Shown: piece by piece, positions 1 through 8,278 of the stretch | Layout: every line of letters starts with the position of its first letter | Numbering within the stretch: position 1 is the first letter of the stretch | Source of the DNA: Larix sibirica | Lineage: Eukaryota > Streptophyta > Pinopsida > Pinales > Pinaceae | Assembly (NCBI GenBank): GCA_004151065.3 | Contig: NWUY0303908330.1 | Location: forward strand, 1-11,255 | Direction: 5' to 3' | DNA: 11,255 nt | Notes under the pieces: model-generated | Databases searched by the model: none | What the model was told of the DNA's origin: nothing | The model's input: the letters and a program-made list of their open reading frames with translations, nothing else | Position numbers and translations under genes: made by a program

Positions 1-1603
1 AAATTCATCAGGAATTTGGGCCTTAATGAGGCTACATCTCCTCCACCATTCATGAATGTGGTTAGAGATATGAGTGGACTTGTCCCGATCAAACGAGGTT
101 AACGATTTAGTACTAGTTTCGCAACAAACTGGAAGCTGAAAGTGATTCAAAAAGGTGATTGTGACATAATTGAAAGTATGGAAAGAGGAATGTGGCAGCT
201 CGATGTACCATTTTGCTGCCGTCCCTTTCAAATTCCTTTGGAAGAGTCGTAGTATAATGGAATCATCCATCAGAGATTTGGATGAAAACCATAGATGGAA
301 AGTCACCACATGGTTCGCGAGGCTTCTTTAGGTTTTCCTTCAAACTTAGGAATATTTAAAGGTAAATTTGTAGGGAGGGGTGGCCAACTAGGGCCATGAA
401 GAACCATATTGTTGGTTAACTTGGTTAGATGAGGAAAATTCAAAGTAGCCAAAAAAATCAACTTTGTTTGAGCCATGGTGTTCCGAAATTCGGGAGCATT
501 TGCTGCTCACTGATTTGGGTTGACATTGGTAAAAAATGGATTATATTAATTACAATTCTGACCAACTTGAGGTTGTAAGAAGGGTTGAGTTAATCCTCCT
601 AAAGTCCCCCCCATACCCCCCATATATAGGTTGGCTACCTAGTAAAGAGTTAATTGTTGGGTTAACCACGTTTAGTCCTCCTATCCCAGAAAAAGGGATG
701 TTCCCAAATGGAGGATTCTTCCCCTACAGAAATCCAACACTAGTGCCCCCTAGTCCAAATATATTACCATATGGAATGTTTGATGAAAAGGGGTTACTAG
801 TACGTATGCTTCCAATTGATTGGGAAGGCAAAGTAATATGAGTCATGGTGGAATCACCAATAGCTCCATAAACATGAGTGGGTTTAGATATGGACATATG
901 TCCACTAAAAGGTACTAATGGACCACTGCCTGAAGCAGTAGTATAAGTAAATGAAGGAGGCATAAAAGTAGGTATAGAATGGAATCCAGGGAAATTCATC
1001 CCAAAATAAAATGGTTTTGTGCTTTGAAAACCATAAGAAGGTCCTCCCGTTAAAATCATTGACGATGATGGACTCCAACTATATCCTACAACAGACGATG
1101 CATTTGCACCGAATCCTCCTATAGAAGTAGTATTAACCGGGGGAATTACCTCCCCAGCACCAGACACTTCACCCATGTTTTCCATGGCATCCCACTAGAA
1201 TGATGGATCACTCATCCCGGGACTATGAAACTCAATCCATTGGCTAGAATTCAAATCTTGTAGAGGGTTTAAAAGTCCCAAAGGATGCATGAGATCCTTA
1301 ATGGAAGGAGAATCTATGTTCTCCTCAAGCTGAGAAGAAATTACCAGGGGAGAATTATTTAACTGCCTCTTAGTGTCACTAAAGTGTCTTTCCTATGATG
1401 AGGGCACAATTTATATAGAACTAGAGGTGTTTTCTTCAATTGGTTATTCAATGTTTTGTTCCTAGTTTTATTCCTTTGCCCCCTGAGGGGGTGGATTATT
1501 ATAATCCAGTCTTCTCCTAGGTGCAGGTACTTCTCTCTGTTTAGGAAAGTGTCCTTGAATTCTTTGGGACTTGCGTAGAGGTTGATTGGCCACGGTGGTT
1601 CAT
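1..1603 (-). pseudogene. gag: Ty3/gypsy retrotransposon gag, degenerate, C-terminus cut by window edge
   Basis: Gag would form the capsid-like particle that packages element RNA. Reading leftward, the likely start is the ATG at 1603-1601. It is followed by an extra A: removing it in thought puts the ATG in frame with the long downstream reading frame, so a one-base insertion in codon 2 is inferred. From there to about 550 one frame encodes a Pro/Gly/Ser/Asn-rich segment (for example APRRRLDYNNPPPQ near 1480-1525), interrupted by stops at 1468, 1462, 1444, 1411, 1393, 1195 and 724; the TAA/TAG ones could be former Gln codons. After a shift near 545 comes PLPTNLPLNIPKFEGKP (about 340-385). After another near 320 comes the capsid core: NHVVTFHLWFSSKSLMDDS, LRLFQRNLKGTAAKWYIELP, FLNHFQLPV and an IHEWWRRCSLIKAQIPDEF tail at the edge. 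These words are typical of plant gypsy gag of the kind seen with tRNA-Arg primed (Tat-like) elements; lineage is an inference. No zinc knuckle or pol lies inside the window. Confidence 0.85.
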
Positions 1604-1623
1604 AGAAGTCTCAAAGGAGAAAT

Positions 1624-1814
1624 CTAAAAAGGTAAAACAACAAACAACACTCAATAGAAAGTCCCTAAAAATATTACAACAAGCAAACAAATATCGCAAT
1701 GAAAGCACTTGGCTGCAAGTACTATTCAGTAAAGAGATAGATATGGGGTCTTTCAAAGGTTGTTTAGGATGATTAGGGCCCAAGTCCAACCAACGAAGAT
1801 CGAGAGACACTTAC
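1624..1814 (-). other. Candidate spliceosomal intron in the gypsy leader
   Basis: On the minus strand the sequence AGTAGG|GTAAGT (boundary at 1815/1814) is an excellent plant 5' splice site. The stretch ends at 1624 in GTTTTACCTTTTTAG, a pyrimidine-rich 3' splice site. The 191-nt interval is T-rich, as plant introns are. Its downstream exon begins only about 20 nt before the inferred gag ATG at 1603. Seen: the consensus sites and base composition. Inferred: that it was spliced. A second weaker AG (TAATATTTTTAG) lies inside. Confidence 0.35.
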
Positions 1815-2292
1815 CCTACTCCTCGAAACCTGCAATCACCAAGGGTGCAAGCACTTGCCTTTGGAAAATACCTGCCACAAGGAGCTGTGCCGACAGAGTC
1901 TACGTCTGTCTTAGGTGCCATAAGATATCCCCTTATAGTGACCTAGGAGGTACTTAGGAACAACAACCATGGTCACCACTTCGTGCTCAGTAGTCGGGCG
2001 GAACAGTCGCTGGATGGAGCTTCTGCGAATGGGCAGGGAGAGTAGGCCTTGTATAACAAGTCCTAGACCCGAAACTGTCAATGAGCAGTGGTGTCACCCC
2101 AGGGACTTTCCACACTTGAACAATTCCCAGACTCGTATAATCCCTCTCGGTCAAGCAATAGGGGTATTCTGTCTACGTGAAAAGGTATTCCAACCACTTG
2201 ACATGGTGTTAGTGGCACTTTACCAACACGTACTTTGCATTAATAATGGATTTAAAACTCTTTAGCGGATTCCTAGTTTCCCAATTTTGTGT

Positions 2293-2333
2293 GATTTTGG
2301 AGAAGTTAAGTCTCAACTCCTATCTCCAAAATC
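2293..2333. repeat. Inverted repeat / hairpin in the leader
   Basis: GATTTTGGAGA at 2293-2303 is a perfect 11-bp inverted match to TCTCCAAAATC at 2323-2333. An inner 4-bp stem (AGTT 2304-2307 with AACT 2315-2318) stacks on it, leaving a 7-nt loop and a 4-nt bulge on one side. It could fold in the leader RNA of the gypsy element. No function is evident. Confidence 0.55.
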
Positions 2334-2465
2334 CTAGCCTAGACTATTAAGTGGGTTTCTCGCTAAAAGAAAACCTAGTGGCCTATTCTGATTACTTTTG
2401 CTTGTTAAAAATACAATTTCCAGAACTTTAAAAAGAAGAAAATTTACGCACCTAAAAATAAGTAC

Positions 2466-3127
2466 AATGCAACCTAGTGCACAATTTCTCCCCTTTTCGA
2501 CTGAAAAATGGAGCACCCTCTACCCTCTACAATGCACTTTTAATTTTCCAATGTCTTTTCGATGCACAATGCAAGCTCTACATGTAAAATGCAACCTTAA
2601 ATGCAAGTGCAAATTTCACAAATGTACAATGCAACTTTTTGATATTTTTATGCAAAATGAAAACTATGCTTCATATGCTAAATGCAATTTTATCCCAAGA
2701 AGCAAGTGCACAACCACTTACTAACACACAAACGCAATTTCAGTTCTTTCTAAACACACACAAGTTTGAAGTTTTGAGATACAAAATGCATGCTTTCAGT
2801 TGGCAAATCAATTCCAATTCAACCCAAAGATATGAAGAATATTTTGAATTTTACATGCACATACACTTTAAGGATAAAATACAAGCAACTTATTAGTTTT
2901 TTCTACAAAAAGTGCAACTATGTACTCAAATAAAAACTTAGTACACCCAACAAAACAAAAGATGAAATTTTTTTGTTTTTTGTTTAAAATGCAAAATGCA
3001 AATCTACTCTAGGTGCTTGCAATGTGAAAAAACAAACTCAGTTTTAAGAAAGGATCCGACTTGTTTTGTTTTTCCAAATGAGACAAAAGAACTCAATCAA
3101 AAACAACCTTGCAATACAACAAATGCA
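2466..3127. repeat. Cluster of AATGCA words
   Basis: AATGCA starts at 2466, 2531, 2568, 2588, 2600, 2628, 2681, 2785, 2988, 2995 and 3122: eleven copies in about 660 bp, mostly as AATGCAA, all on the plus strand (TTGCATT in element sense). Related words (GTGCAC, GATGCA, ATGCAC, TATGCA) fill the gaps. By base composition well under one copy would be expected. Spacing is irregular, so this is not a clean tandem array; it may be an eroded short-period repeat or an array of binding words. Confidence 0.6.
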
Positions 3128-3900
3128 ACACACCCTTGGCACCCCTATCAATCAAAAGTGAAAGTAGCCACAAACTCAAGACCTTTCAATGATCCAAGCA
3201 TGCAAAGTAGGGAAAAGTATATGAAATAAATTTTAGATGCCAACTAGCAAATAGACCATTACTAGGTTTCAAGGTTTGGTCAAGCCTGATTCTTGCACCG
3301 AAAGAGTGCAATCAGGGTATGATGACAACAAAAAAGCAGCCCTGATCTTTCACTTCAAGGGACAATCAAAACTACAAAATAAAAAACAAAAGAATTTTGA
3401 AAATACAAAAGACTCGTTTCAACAATTTTCAATTCAAAATCAAAAGTGGAGACTGAAAATAAACACAAAGATAAAGCACAACCTCTACAACACCACTACA
3501 GGACTCTAACAGTCAACAACTTTGGAAAGAAACGAAATCAAACAGTGAAAAGGATTAGAACCAAAGACATTATTCAAAAAGATCAAATTCCAAAGCAATT
3601 GAAAAGAACTAACTGAAAATGATCAAAGAGAGTAGTTAGACTACCTCTAAGAGGTCATTATAAGGTTTTGAGAGTTAGAAACCTTCCACATTTTTCAAAC
3701 AAACAATGGAGAAGAACTAGGGAAAATGCTTTCCAAAACAAATTTTTGTTAAAAAAGACAACTAAACAAGTCAATCTTGGTCACAAACCAAACCAAATAC
3801 CTCTGAGAAGCCTCAGGAAAACCTAAAGCCTTCAACCAAACCCAAAACAACTTAGGAAAACCTAATAACTAAACAAGGAGTATACAATCCACACCCTACA

Positions 3901-4010
3901 GGAAAATCACTATTGTATATGCAACATCAAGCGATTAAATCACTAATGTGTAGATTATTAACAACGATATCGAGGAAAAATTGCTACCGTAAGTATGACA
4001 GCAAGCGATT
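3901..4010. repeat. Diverged duplicate of a ~37-bp motif ending in CAAGCGATT
   Basis: Two copies align along their length: 3901-3936 (starts GGAAAATCACTA, ends CAAGCGATT) and 3974-4010 (starts GGAAAAATTGCTA, ends CAAGCGATT). A further 15-base exact match, CAAGCGATTAAATCA, occurs at 3928-3942 and again at 5063-5077, more than 1.1 kb away and beyond the inferred LTR start. The duplication is old. Its role is unknown. Confidence 0.5.
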
Positions 4011-4161
4011 TTCTCCTAATTAATTTGAAAAATAAAAGGTAAGCTTGGAAAAAGTCAAAGGTTTGAAAGTATACTGAGGTCTGAGACAAAAAACAAGCTT
4101 AAAAAACTCACAACAATCAAAGAGACAAGAGAAAAAGACCTAGAAACCCCAAGCAGAAGGC

Positions 4162-4179
4162 TCCCTAGTGGAGTTGTCA
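4162..4179 (-). other. Primer-binding site (tRNA-Arg type), decayed
   Basis: Read on the minus strand this is TGACAACTCCACTAGGGA. The site used by tRNA-Arg primed plant gypsy elements begins TGGCGACTCCACTGGGG. The three differences are all G-to-A in the element strand. The site lies in the same orientation as, and upstream of, the gag remnant, which is the expected order. The comparison rests on remembered consensus, not on a search. Confidence 0.65.
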
Positions 4180-4197
4180 ATTCCGTTGAGCGGAATT
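4179..4197. repeat. 7-bp hairpin at the LTR/primer-binding-site junction
   Basis: AATTCCG (4179-4185) and CGGAATT (4191-4197) are perfect inverted copies around the loop TTGAG. The hairpin straddles the inferred LTR edge (TG at 4187-4188). It may be chance or a structure of the primer-binding region of the RNA. Confidence 0.5.
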
Positions 4198-4570
4198 CTA
4201 TCCTATGACTGGGGTTAAGCCACCAACATATTGGGATTGTCTAAATTGGACATCTAAGGTTTAATTCCAGATAAACATGACTTTATAAGATCAAACAAAT
4301 CTATTTTTAAAAGTTAATGAGGAAAGGAAACGATGCACCTTATTTATGTAGTTCGATCCTAGCTTTCTTTGCTCCAAATATTTGCTTCCTATATTCACCT
4401 AATGACCTGCAAAACAACTTCACAACCATCCTCAAATAGATTGGCTACAAAATGGTATTGAAATTCAGACATAAACATGTTTAATCAAAACTTGATTAAT
4501 TTGAATGAACAACAATACATAAATAAAATCTAAGACAAAATGTGGGTAGGGACAAATATCCTATTTATAT
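4187..4570 (-). mobile_element. Inferred LTR of the gypsy element (inner part only)
   Basis: The LTR of a minus-strand element should lie immediately to the right of its primer-binding site. A TG at 4187 (CA in element sense) sits 7 bases from the site, a normal gap. The stretch lacks reading frames and contains a minus-strand TATA-like box near its right end, fitting an R-U5 part of some 350 bp. The outer LTR border, the second LTR and target-site duplication are not visible, so the right limit given is only the TATA box. Confidence 0.4.
4561..4569 (-). promoter_or_regulatory. TATA-like box in the inferred LTR
   Basis: The minus strand reads AATATAAATAGG here; TATAAATAG matches the plant TATA-box consensus. 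Transcription starting about 30 bases on would run toward the primer-binding site and gag. It also sits inside a partial palindrome (CCTATT ... AATAGG, 4560-4577). Such boxes are common by chance in AT-rich DNA. Confidence 0.3.
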
Positions 4571-4699
4571 TAATAGGAACAACGGTACAATATATACCTA
4601 ATTCTGCTTGGCACCTTGTCAACACCATATTTCAAGGTCACTTTTGCTTAATTATCCACAACTCCTACCAAAACTCCATATGAATACAAGGTTGAGAAA

Positions 4700-5763
4700 G
4701 TTTGAGGGCAACAATCTCAGCACATAGAGATAAATGATCAAATGATGATGAACAATAGGTAGGGGAATGGGAATAAATGATGGCCAAATCCTCCAACATA
4801 ATCTTGATATGAAAAAGTTCCCTCAAAATGGCCTAAATCTCTTTCTTTTATACTTGTTGAAGACAGTTTCCATCGTGGAGGAGGAGGTTATAATTGAGGG
4901 GGAAGTTACTAAAACCACCCTAACTCCTCCTTTTTTGAATTTTTATATTTTTTAGGAGGAAATTGCTTGCAAATCACTAACAAGGATCAATTAAGTGTAG
5001 GAACTCATGCATCGGATAAATTTTTTTATCTTTTTGTTGAAAACGTTAGAATATACAGGCAACAAGCGATTAAATCATAGGTTGAATAACCTTTTGAAGT
5101 GATTTTGATCTTTTACAACTTCTTTGGAAAAGGTTGAGGATCAACTCAAAATGATTAGGGCCATGTCAATTGGATCCAAATAAAGGATTTTCCATCCATA
5201 ATTGTCCTTTTGTGTGATAGACAATCGACATTTTGAAGTGTCATATTTTGAATTGTTGTCACGGACAGAGATGTGTTGATTTGGGCTATAACATAATCAC
5301 AGCTCGAAGGTCGTTTCTCATGGATCTCCCTGTTGGGTATGACTAGTTCCAGTGCTTTGATAGTTCAGTGGTCTTTTTTTTATATGCAACATTATCAGAA
5401 TCCTTGTGCACTACTCAGAGCAGAGATATGCTTTATTGTTTTTATGATCACCTAGTTTCCCCCACGTGGGAAAGTTTCTTTTGTTTGGATGCCCTTGAGT
5501 AAGACTAAAACATATGCTTCAACCTATATGGCTTGTCAGCAGTTTTGTATCGTATTTTATCCATTAATATAAAGTTCTACTATAACTTACAATAAAAAGG
5601 TTCTAGTTCAATATTGGATACACTTGTTTCAAAAGCTCACTAGCCTCATCTTCCCACTATCTCAATGCAGAGGGATGATTATAGTTATTCGAAATGTCTT
5701 TATTTGTCCTCGAGTCATTTTTTAATATCAACTTTAGGGTTTCCTTTTATGGCTTTATCGATT
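4700..5763. other. No gene recognised
   Basis: AT-rich sequence without a supportable reading frame or RNA gene on either strand. Short open stretches (for example 4767-4955) have no coding character. It may include the outer (U3) part of the gypsy LTR, or intron/flank of the ValRS fragment. It contains the CAAGCGATTAAATCA copy at 5063-5077 and a palindromic G-box at 5461-5470. Confidence 0.5.
5461..5470. promoter_or_regulatory. Palindromic G-box, CCCACGTGGG
   Basis: A perfect 10-base palindrome with core CACGTG, flanked by TTTCCC and AAAG so that TTTCCC/GGGAAA also pair. Plant bZIP and bHLH factors bind this core. No gene start is seen beside it, so function is unsupported. Confidence 0.25.
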
Positions 5764-6160
5764 ATCGGACCTTTCATAACTTTTATTTTTGAAGTTTGAA
5801 AAATATCCAATGGGCTCCCATCGGGCCCTTTTATAACTTTGGATATATTGAAGCTTAAAAAATACCCTTGTATTCATCAAGTCATATTTTTTTTTATTGA
5901 TTTACTTGAATTCTAAAAATACTCTAGTGTGACTTATTTGACCTTTGATTACTTTAATGTTTTAAGACTTTAAAAGTGGCCCAATGAACTTCATCGGGCC
6001 CTTCTTCACTTTGAATGGATCTTTAAAAAGTGGGTTGATGAAGTTTATTGTGTCTATTTTCAACTTGTTCTTTCTTATATTTAAATTGGCCCAATGAAGC
6101 TCATCAATCCTTTTCTCAACTTTCTCTTTATCGAAACGTTGAAGTTCTCTCAATTATTTT
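5764..6160. repeat. Diverged tandem repeat, ~56-bp unit, about seven copies
   Basis: Units begin at about 5764, 5820, 5876, 5936, 5993, 6048 and 6103, a spacing of 55-60 bp. A typical unit opens ATCGGGCCCTT, continues with a TAACTTT block and a GAAGTTTAAAA-like block, and closes with GGCCCAATGAAGCTC. Best-kept openings are at 5820 (ATCGGGCCC) and 5993 (ATCGGGCCC); best-kept ends at 5987 and 6097. Copies are strongly diverged, so the array is old. A weak partial copy may lie just to the left (about 5706). It sits just upstream of the ValRS fragment. Confidence 0.6.
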
Positions 6161-6225
6161 TATTAGCTCTCTTGAAAATTACATATTTTGAACTCTAAAA
6201 GACCAATGTTACATGTTAGGACCTA

Positions 6226-6325
6226 AAATGGGAGAATTGAAAATGTTTCATAGCTTGCTTGCAACAATTTATTGCTTTCTACTTTGCAGAACTTTCAAGA
6301 AATGGGAGAATTGATAATGTTTCAT
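6226..6325. repeat. 26-bp direct repeat, 74 bp apart
   Basis: The stretch 6226-6251 (AAATGGGAGAATTGAAAATG, then TTTCAT) recurs at 6300-6325 with one mismatch (GAAAATG becomes GATAATG). The second copy lies inside the first inferred ValRS exon and the first lies upstream of that exon's splice acceptor, so this is a local duplication or repair product. Confidence 0.75.
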
Positions 6326-7290
6326 GTCTAGATAAAGAACAAGAAATACCACATACCTACACAAAAAATTGTGATGCTATCAAAGGTGGCAAACTTGGGA
6401 TTATTACAAAGTCGTTTGAAGCTGATTATTTCAAGTCTCCTTCCTGATACTTCTTATTTAAACTATTAGTTTAATTGGCATCATGAACATGCACCCGTCA
6501 TATAGTGGGATGGTTGTACTATGTTCCTTTTTTAATGGCCTACATTTTGCACACAGTTGAAGAACAATGGAGATCAAGGAAACTAAGGTGGGGTCATCGT
6601 GTTCCAACCTAGTACATCACAATGGATGATGGAAAATTAAAAAAAGTGGGGTATATGTTGACCATTGGTAGTTGGAAGGAACAAAGTAGAAATTTTGGTT
6701 GAAGCAAATGATAAGTTACCCATAAAGAAATATCATATTGAATGAAAAATCCAAATGTGCTAGACTAGTGGTTCTCTTTTGGTCTCTTCCCTTTTTCAAT
6801 AATGTGCTAAACTAAAGATATTATTGATATGAAGTTATTTTATCCAACATTGTTTCTTGAAACCAGACATGATATTATTTTTTTATGGGTTACTCGCATG
6901 GTAATCTTAGGGATGCATATTACGTGAGAAGTTCCTGTCAAGCAAGTTTACTTGCATCCAATGGTATGTGATGCACATGGTTGCAAAGTGTATAAGTCAT
7001 TAGGCAATGTAATTAATCATTTGGAAATTATAAATGCTATAATGACGAAAGGTTTGCATAAAAGTACACAGATGTGTAATTTAGAAAGAAATGAGCCTTG
7101 ACATTGCAGAAGCTAAGTTGTATTTAAGATTTGGTTATCAAGTAACTATAAGAGGCCTAGAACTAGCATGTATCATTGGTATCCAATGAAGATGACTAAT
7201 CCAAGTAACATTGACATGAAGGGAACTCTTAAAGATTGATCATGTCATGAATGTAGGACTATAATATTCTATCAAGAATATGCCTTCTGG
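6290..7290 (+). pseudogene. Valyl-tRNA synthetase pseudogene fragment (cytosolic type)
   Basis: ValRS charges tRNA-Val; this fragment covers part of the catalytic region including the degenerate KMSKS loop. Convincing words in order: SRKLRWGHRVPT (6574-6609; SRQLWWGHRIPA in the family), VVGRNKVEILVEA, NPNVLD then WFSFGLFPF, DMKLFYPTLFLETRHDIIF (from 6826), WVTRMVILGM, VYLHPMVCDAHG, KVYKSLGNVI (KMSKS decayed to KVYKS, 6985-6999), and GLHKS. Stops replace a Trp at 6610 and a conserved position at 6925, and several frameshifts occur (near 6570, 6650, 6740). From about 7090 similarity fades (possible KD..CHECRT near 7230). An upstream piece from 6290, after a TACTTTGCAG acceptor, ends KLGIITKSFEADYFK and may be the preceding exon; a second acceptor (TTTTGCACACAG, 6545-6556) starts the main exon. 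Retained intron-like sequence argues for genomic duplication rather than a processed copy. The N-terminal part with the HIGH motif is absent. Confidence 0.87.
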
Positions 7291-7299
7291 TAAACGACC

Positions 7300-7799
7300 A
7301 TGAAATAGGAGAATTATATTTATAGTCAACAATATAGTGGTACAATTTTAGTGTTTATGAAACCCAAATGTTAACCACAAAATGCCCATTTTTAGACTCA
7401 AAAGAATCAAACCAACAATGGTAATATCATGAATGAGATTCTTGCAAATTCAAAAGACAAGTAGCAAGTATAGAACCCAATATCCCTTATAGACTCAGTG
7501 ATGTACTTCAAGAACTGGATGACTCGACACAAAAGAAATATAAAAGATAAATGATTTAGCAATAATTCTTTTGACTTGATGACTTTCTTGTGCCTAGTAA
7601 TAAAAGGAGGCAAGACTAGAACAAGTCTCCAACACACAACCTTTACAGGTGGATTCAACTAGAATTTGAGGCCCACTTAGTTGCTACATTTCAATCTTTA
7701 GTTGGGAAGAGTCTTCATCCTATAGTGTTTATGTCACTTGTTATAAAATATTTTCCATATATTTGTGATTAAATGTTAATGATTTGAAGCATCACTTAC
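7300..7799. other. No gene recognised
   Basis: About 500 bp between the fading ValRS similarity and the inferred plus-strand LTR. Stops crowd the plus frames; the minus-strand open stretch 7407-7658 has no coding character. Some of it could be further decayed ValRS intron or exon. Confidence 0.4.
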
Positions 7800-8132
7800 T
7801 TTCGTGCTAACTGCGTAGTGGCGAAGTCAGTCCTCTACTGGTTTTGCATTACACTTCATGCACTTGACTGATTCATTTGTCCCATTTACTGTGCTGCCAT
7901 AGGACCTTGTCACATTTAATGTTGTCACATCCCTTGCCAAGACAACCAAATATATGGCGCACTTTTCATTCATCCGCCAACTCGGCATAATAACGTACAT
8001 GGCACCCAGTTCCCGTGGTAACAATGTCGTGTTGCTTACATGAATCATTTGGGGAAATCATTATCCATCATATGGTGAAATGAATTGAATTTCCACCCTT
8101 TTGTACTGTTTAAAAAATTCATTAACTCCAAC
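7800..8132 (+). mobile_element. Possible LTR of a second, plus-strand retroelement
   Basis: Base composition shifts to higher GC near 7800, and the stretch ends AACTCCAACA at 8132, followed after 9 bases by a tRNA-Arg primer-binding site in plus orientation. An LTR must lie directly to the left of such a site, so this is the place for it. Its left border is only a guess from the composition change; no second copy is present in the window. The open minus-strand stretch 7827-8048 has no recognised similarity. Confidence 0.3.
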
Positions 8133-8141
8133 ATTTAGTTT

Positions 8142-8157
8142 TGGCGACTCCACCACC
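8142..8157 (+). other. Primer-binding site (tRNA-Arg type), plus strand
   Basis: TGGCGACTCCACCACC matches the complement of a plant tRNA-Arg 3' end (CCA plus GGAGTC acceptor stem; TGGCGACTCCACCAGG) at 14 of 16 positions, including the first 14 in a row. It still keeps its CG, unlike the decayed site at 4162-4179, and what follows differs, so it marks a different element in opposite orientation. Confidence 0.6.
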
Positions 8158-8278
8158 ATGTGCGTGAACGTCTTTCATTCAATCCCATAAGATCTCCATG
8201 AACAATGCTTGGTTCATCACCTCTTGCACTCTTGCTCTTATGTGTCGCATTGCTGTATGATCCTTCTTCTCCCTTCCA

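Larger units (their letters stand above)
1604..4161 (-). other. Long untranslated leader of the gypsy element between primer-binding site and gag
   Basis: This 2.55-kb stretch lies between the minus-strand primer-binding site (4162-4179) and the gag start (1603) and holds no convincing reading frame on either strand. It is mosaic: 1750-2280 is the most GC-rich part, 2280-3130 carries a word cluster and a hairpin described separately, and 3130-4160 is strongly A-rich on the plus strand (T-rich on the element strand). Long leaders before gag are known for Tat/Ogre-type gypsy elements, some of which carry an extra ORF there; I see no such ORF, but decay could hide it. An independent insertion inside the stretch cannot be excluded. 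Confidence 0.5.

Noticed and set aside
536-841. Plus-strand open stretch of 101 codons
   Set aside because: Antisense shadow of the minus-strand gag Pro/Gly-rich segment, whose frame continues on both sides.
1760-2265. Plus-strand open stretches 1760-1957 and 1969-2265 in a GC-richer region
   Set aside because: No family words, and they lie antisense to the element leader. Read as non-coding leader.
2460-3130. CRISPR-like array from repeated ATGCAA words
   Set aside because: Repeat words are only 6-7 bases, spacing is irregular, and the context is plant nuclear DNA.
2398-3509. Series of plus-strand open stretches (2398-2724, 2639-2896, 2996-3229, 3276-3509)
   Set aside because: Composition is Lys/Asn/Gln/Cys-heavy as expected from A-rich DNA and the ATGCAA words, frames overlap, and there are no domains. 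Open only because stops are scarce by composition.
5170-5560. Possible coding remnant in plus frames (for example words around 5255-5350)
   Set aside because: Frames break often and no family words could be recognised on either strand.
7809-7840. TGGCGAAGTC near 7818 as another primer-binding site
   Set aside because: Only the first six bases agree with the tRNA-Arg site before diverging; chance match.
8142-8160. tRNA-Arg gene remnant
   Set aside because: Only the complement of the acceptor 3' end with CCA is present, with no D, anticodon or T arm around it; primer-binding site fits better.
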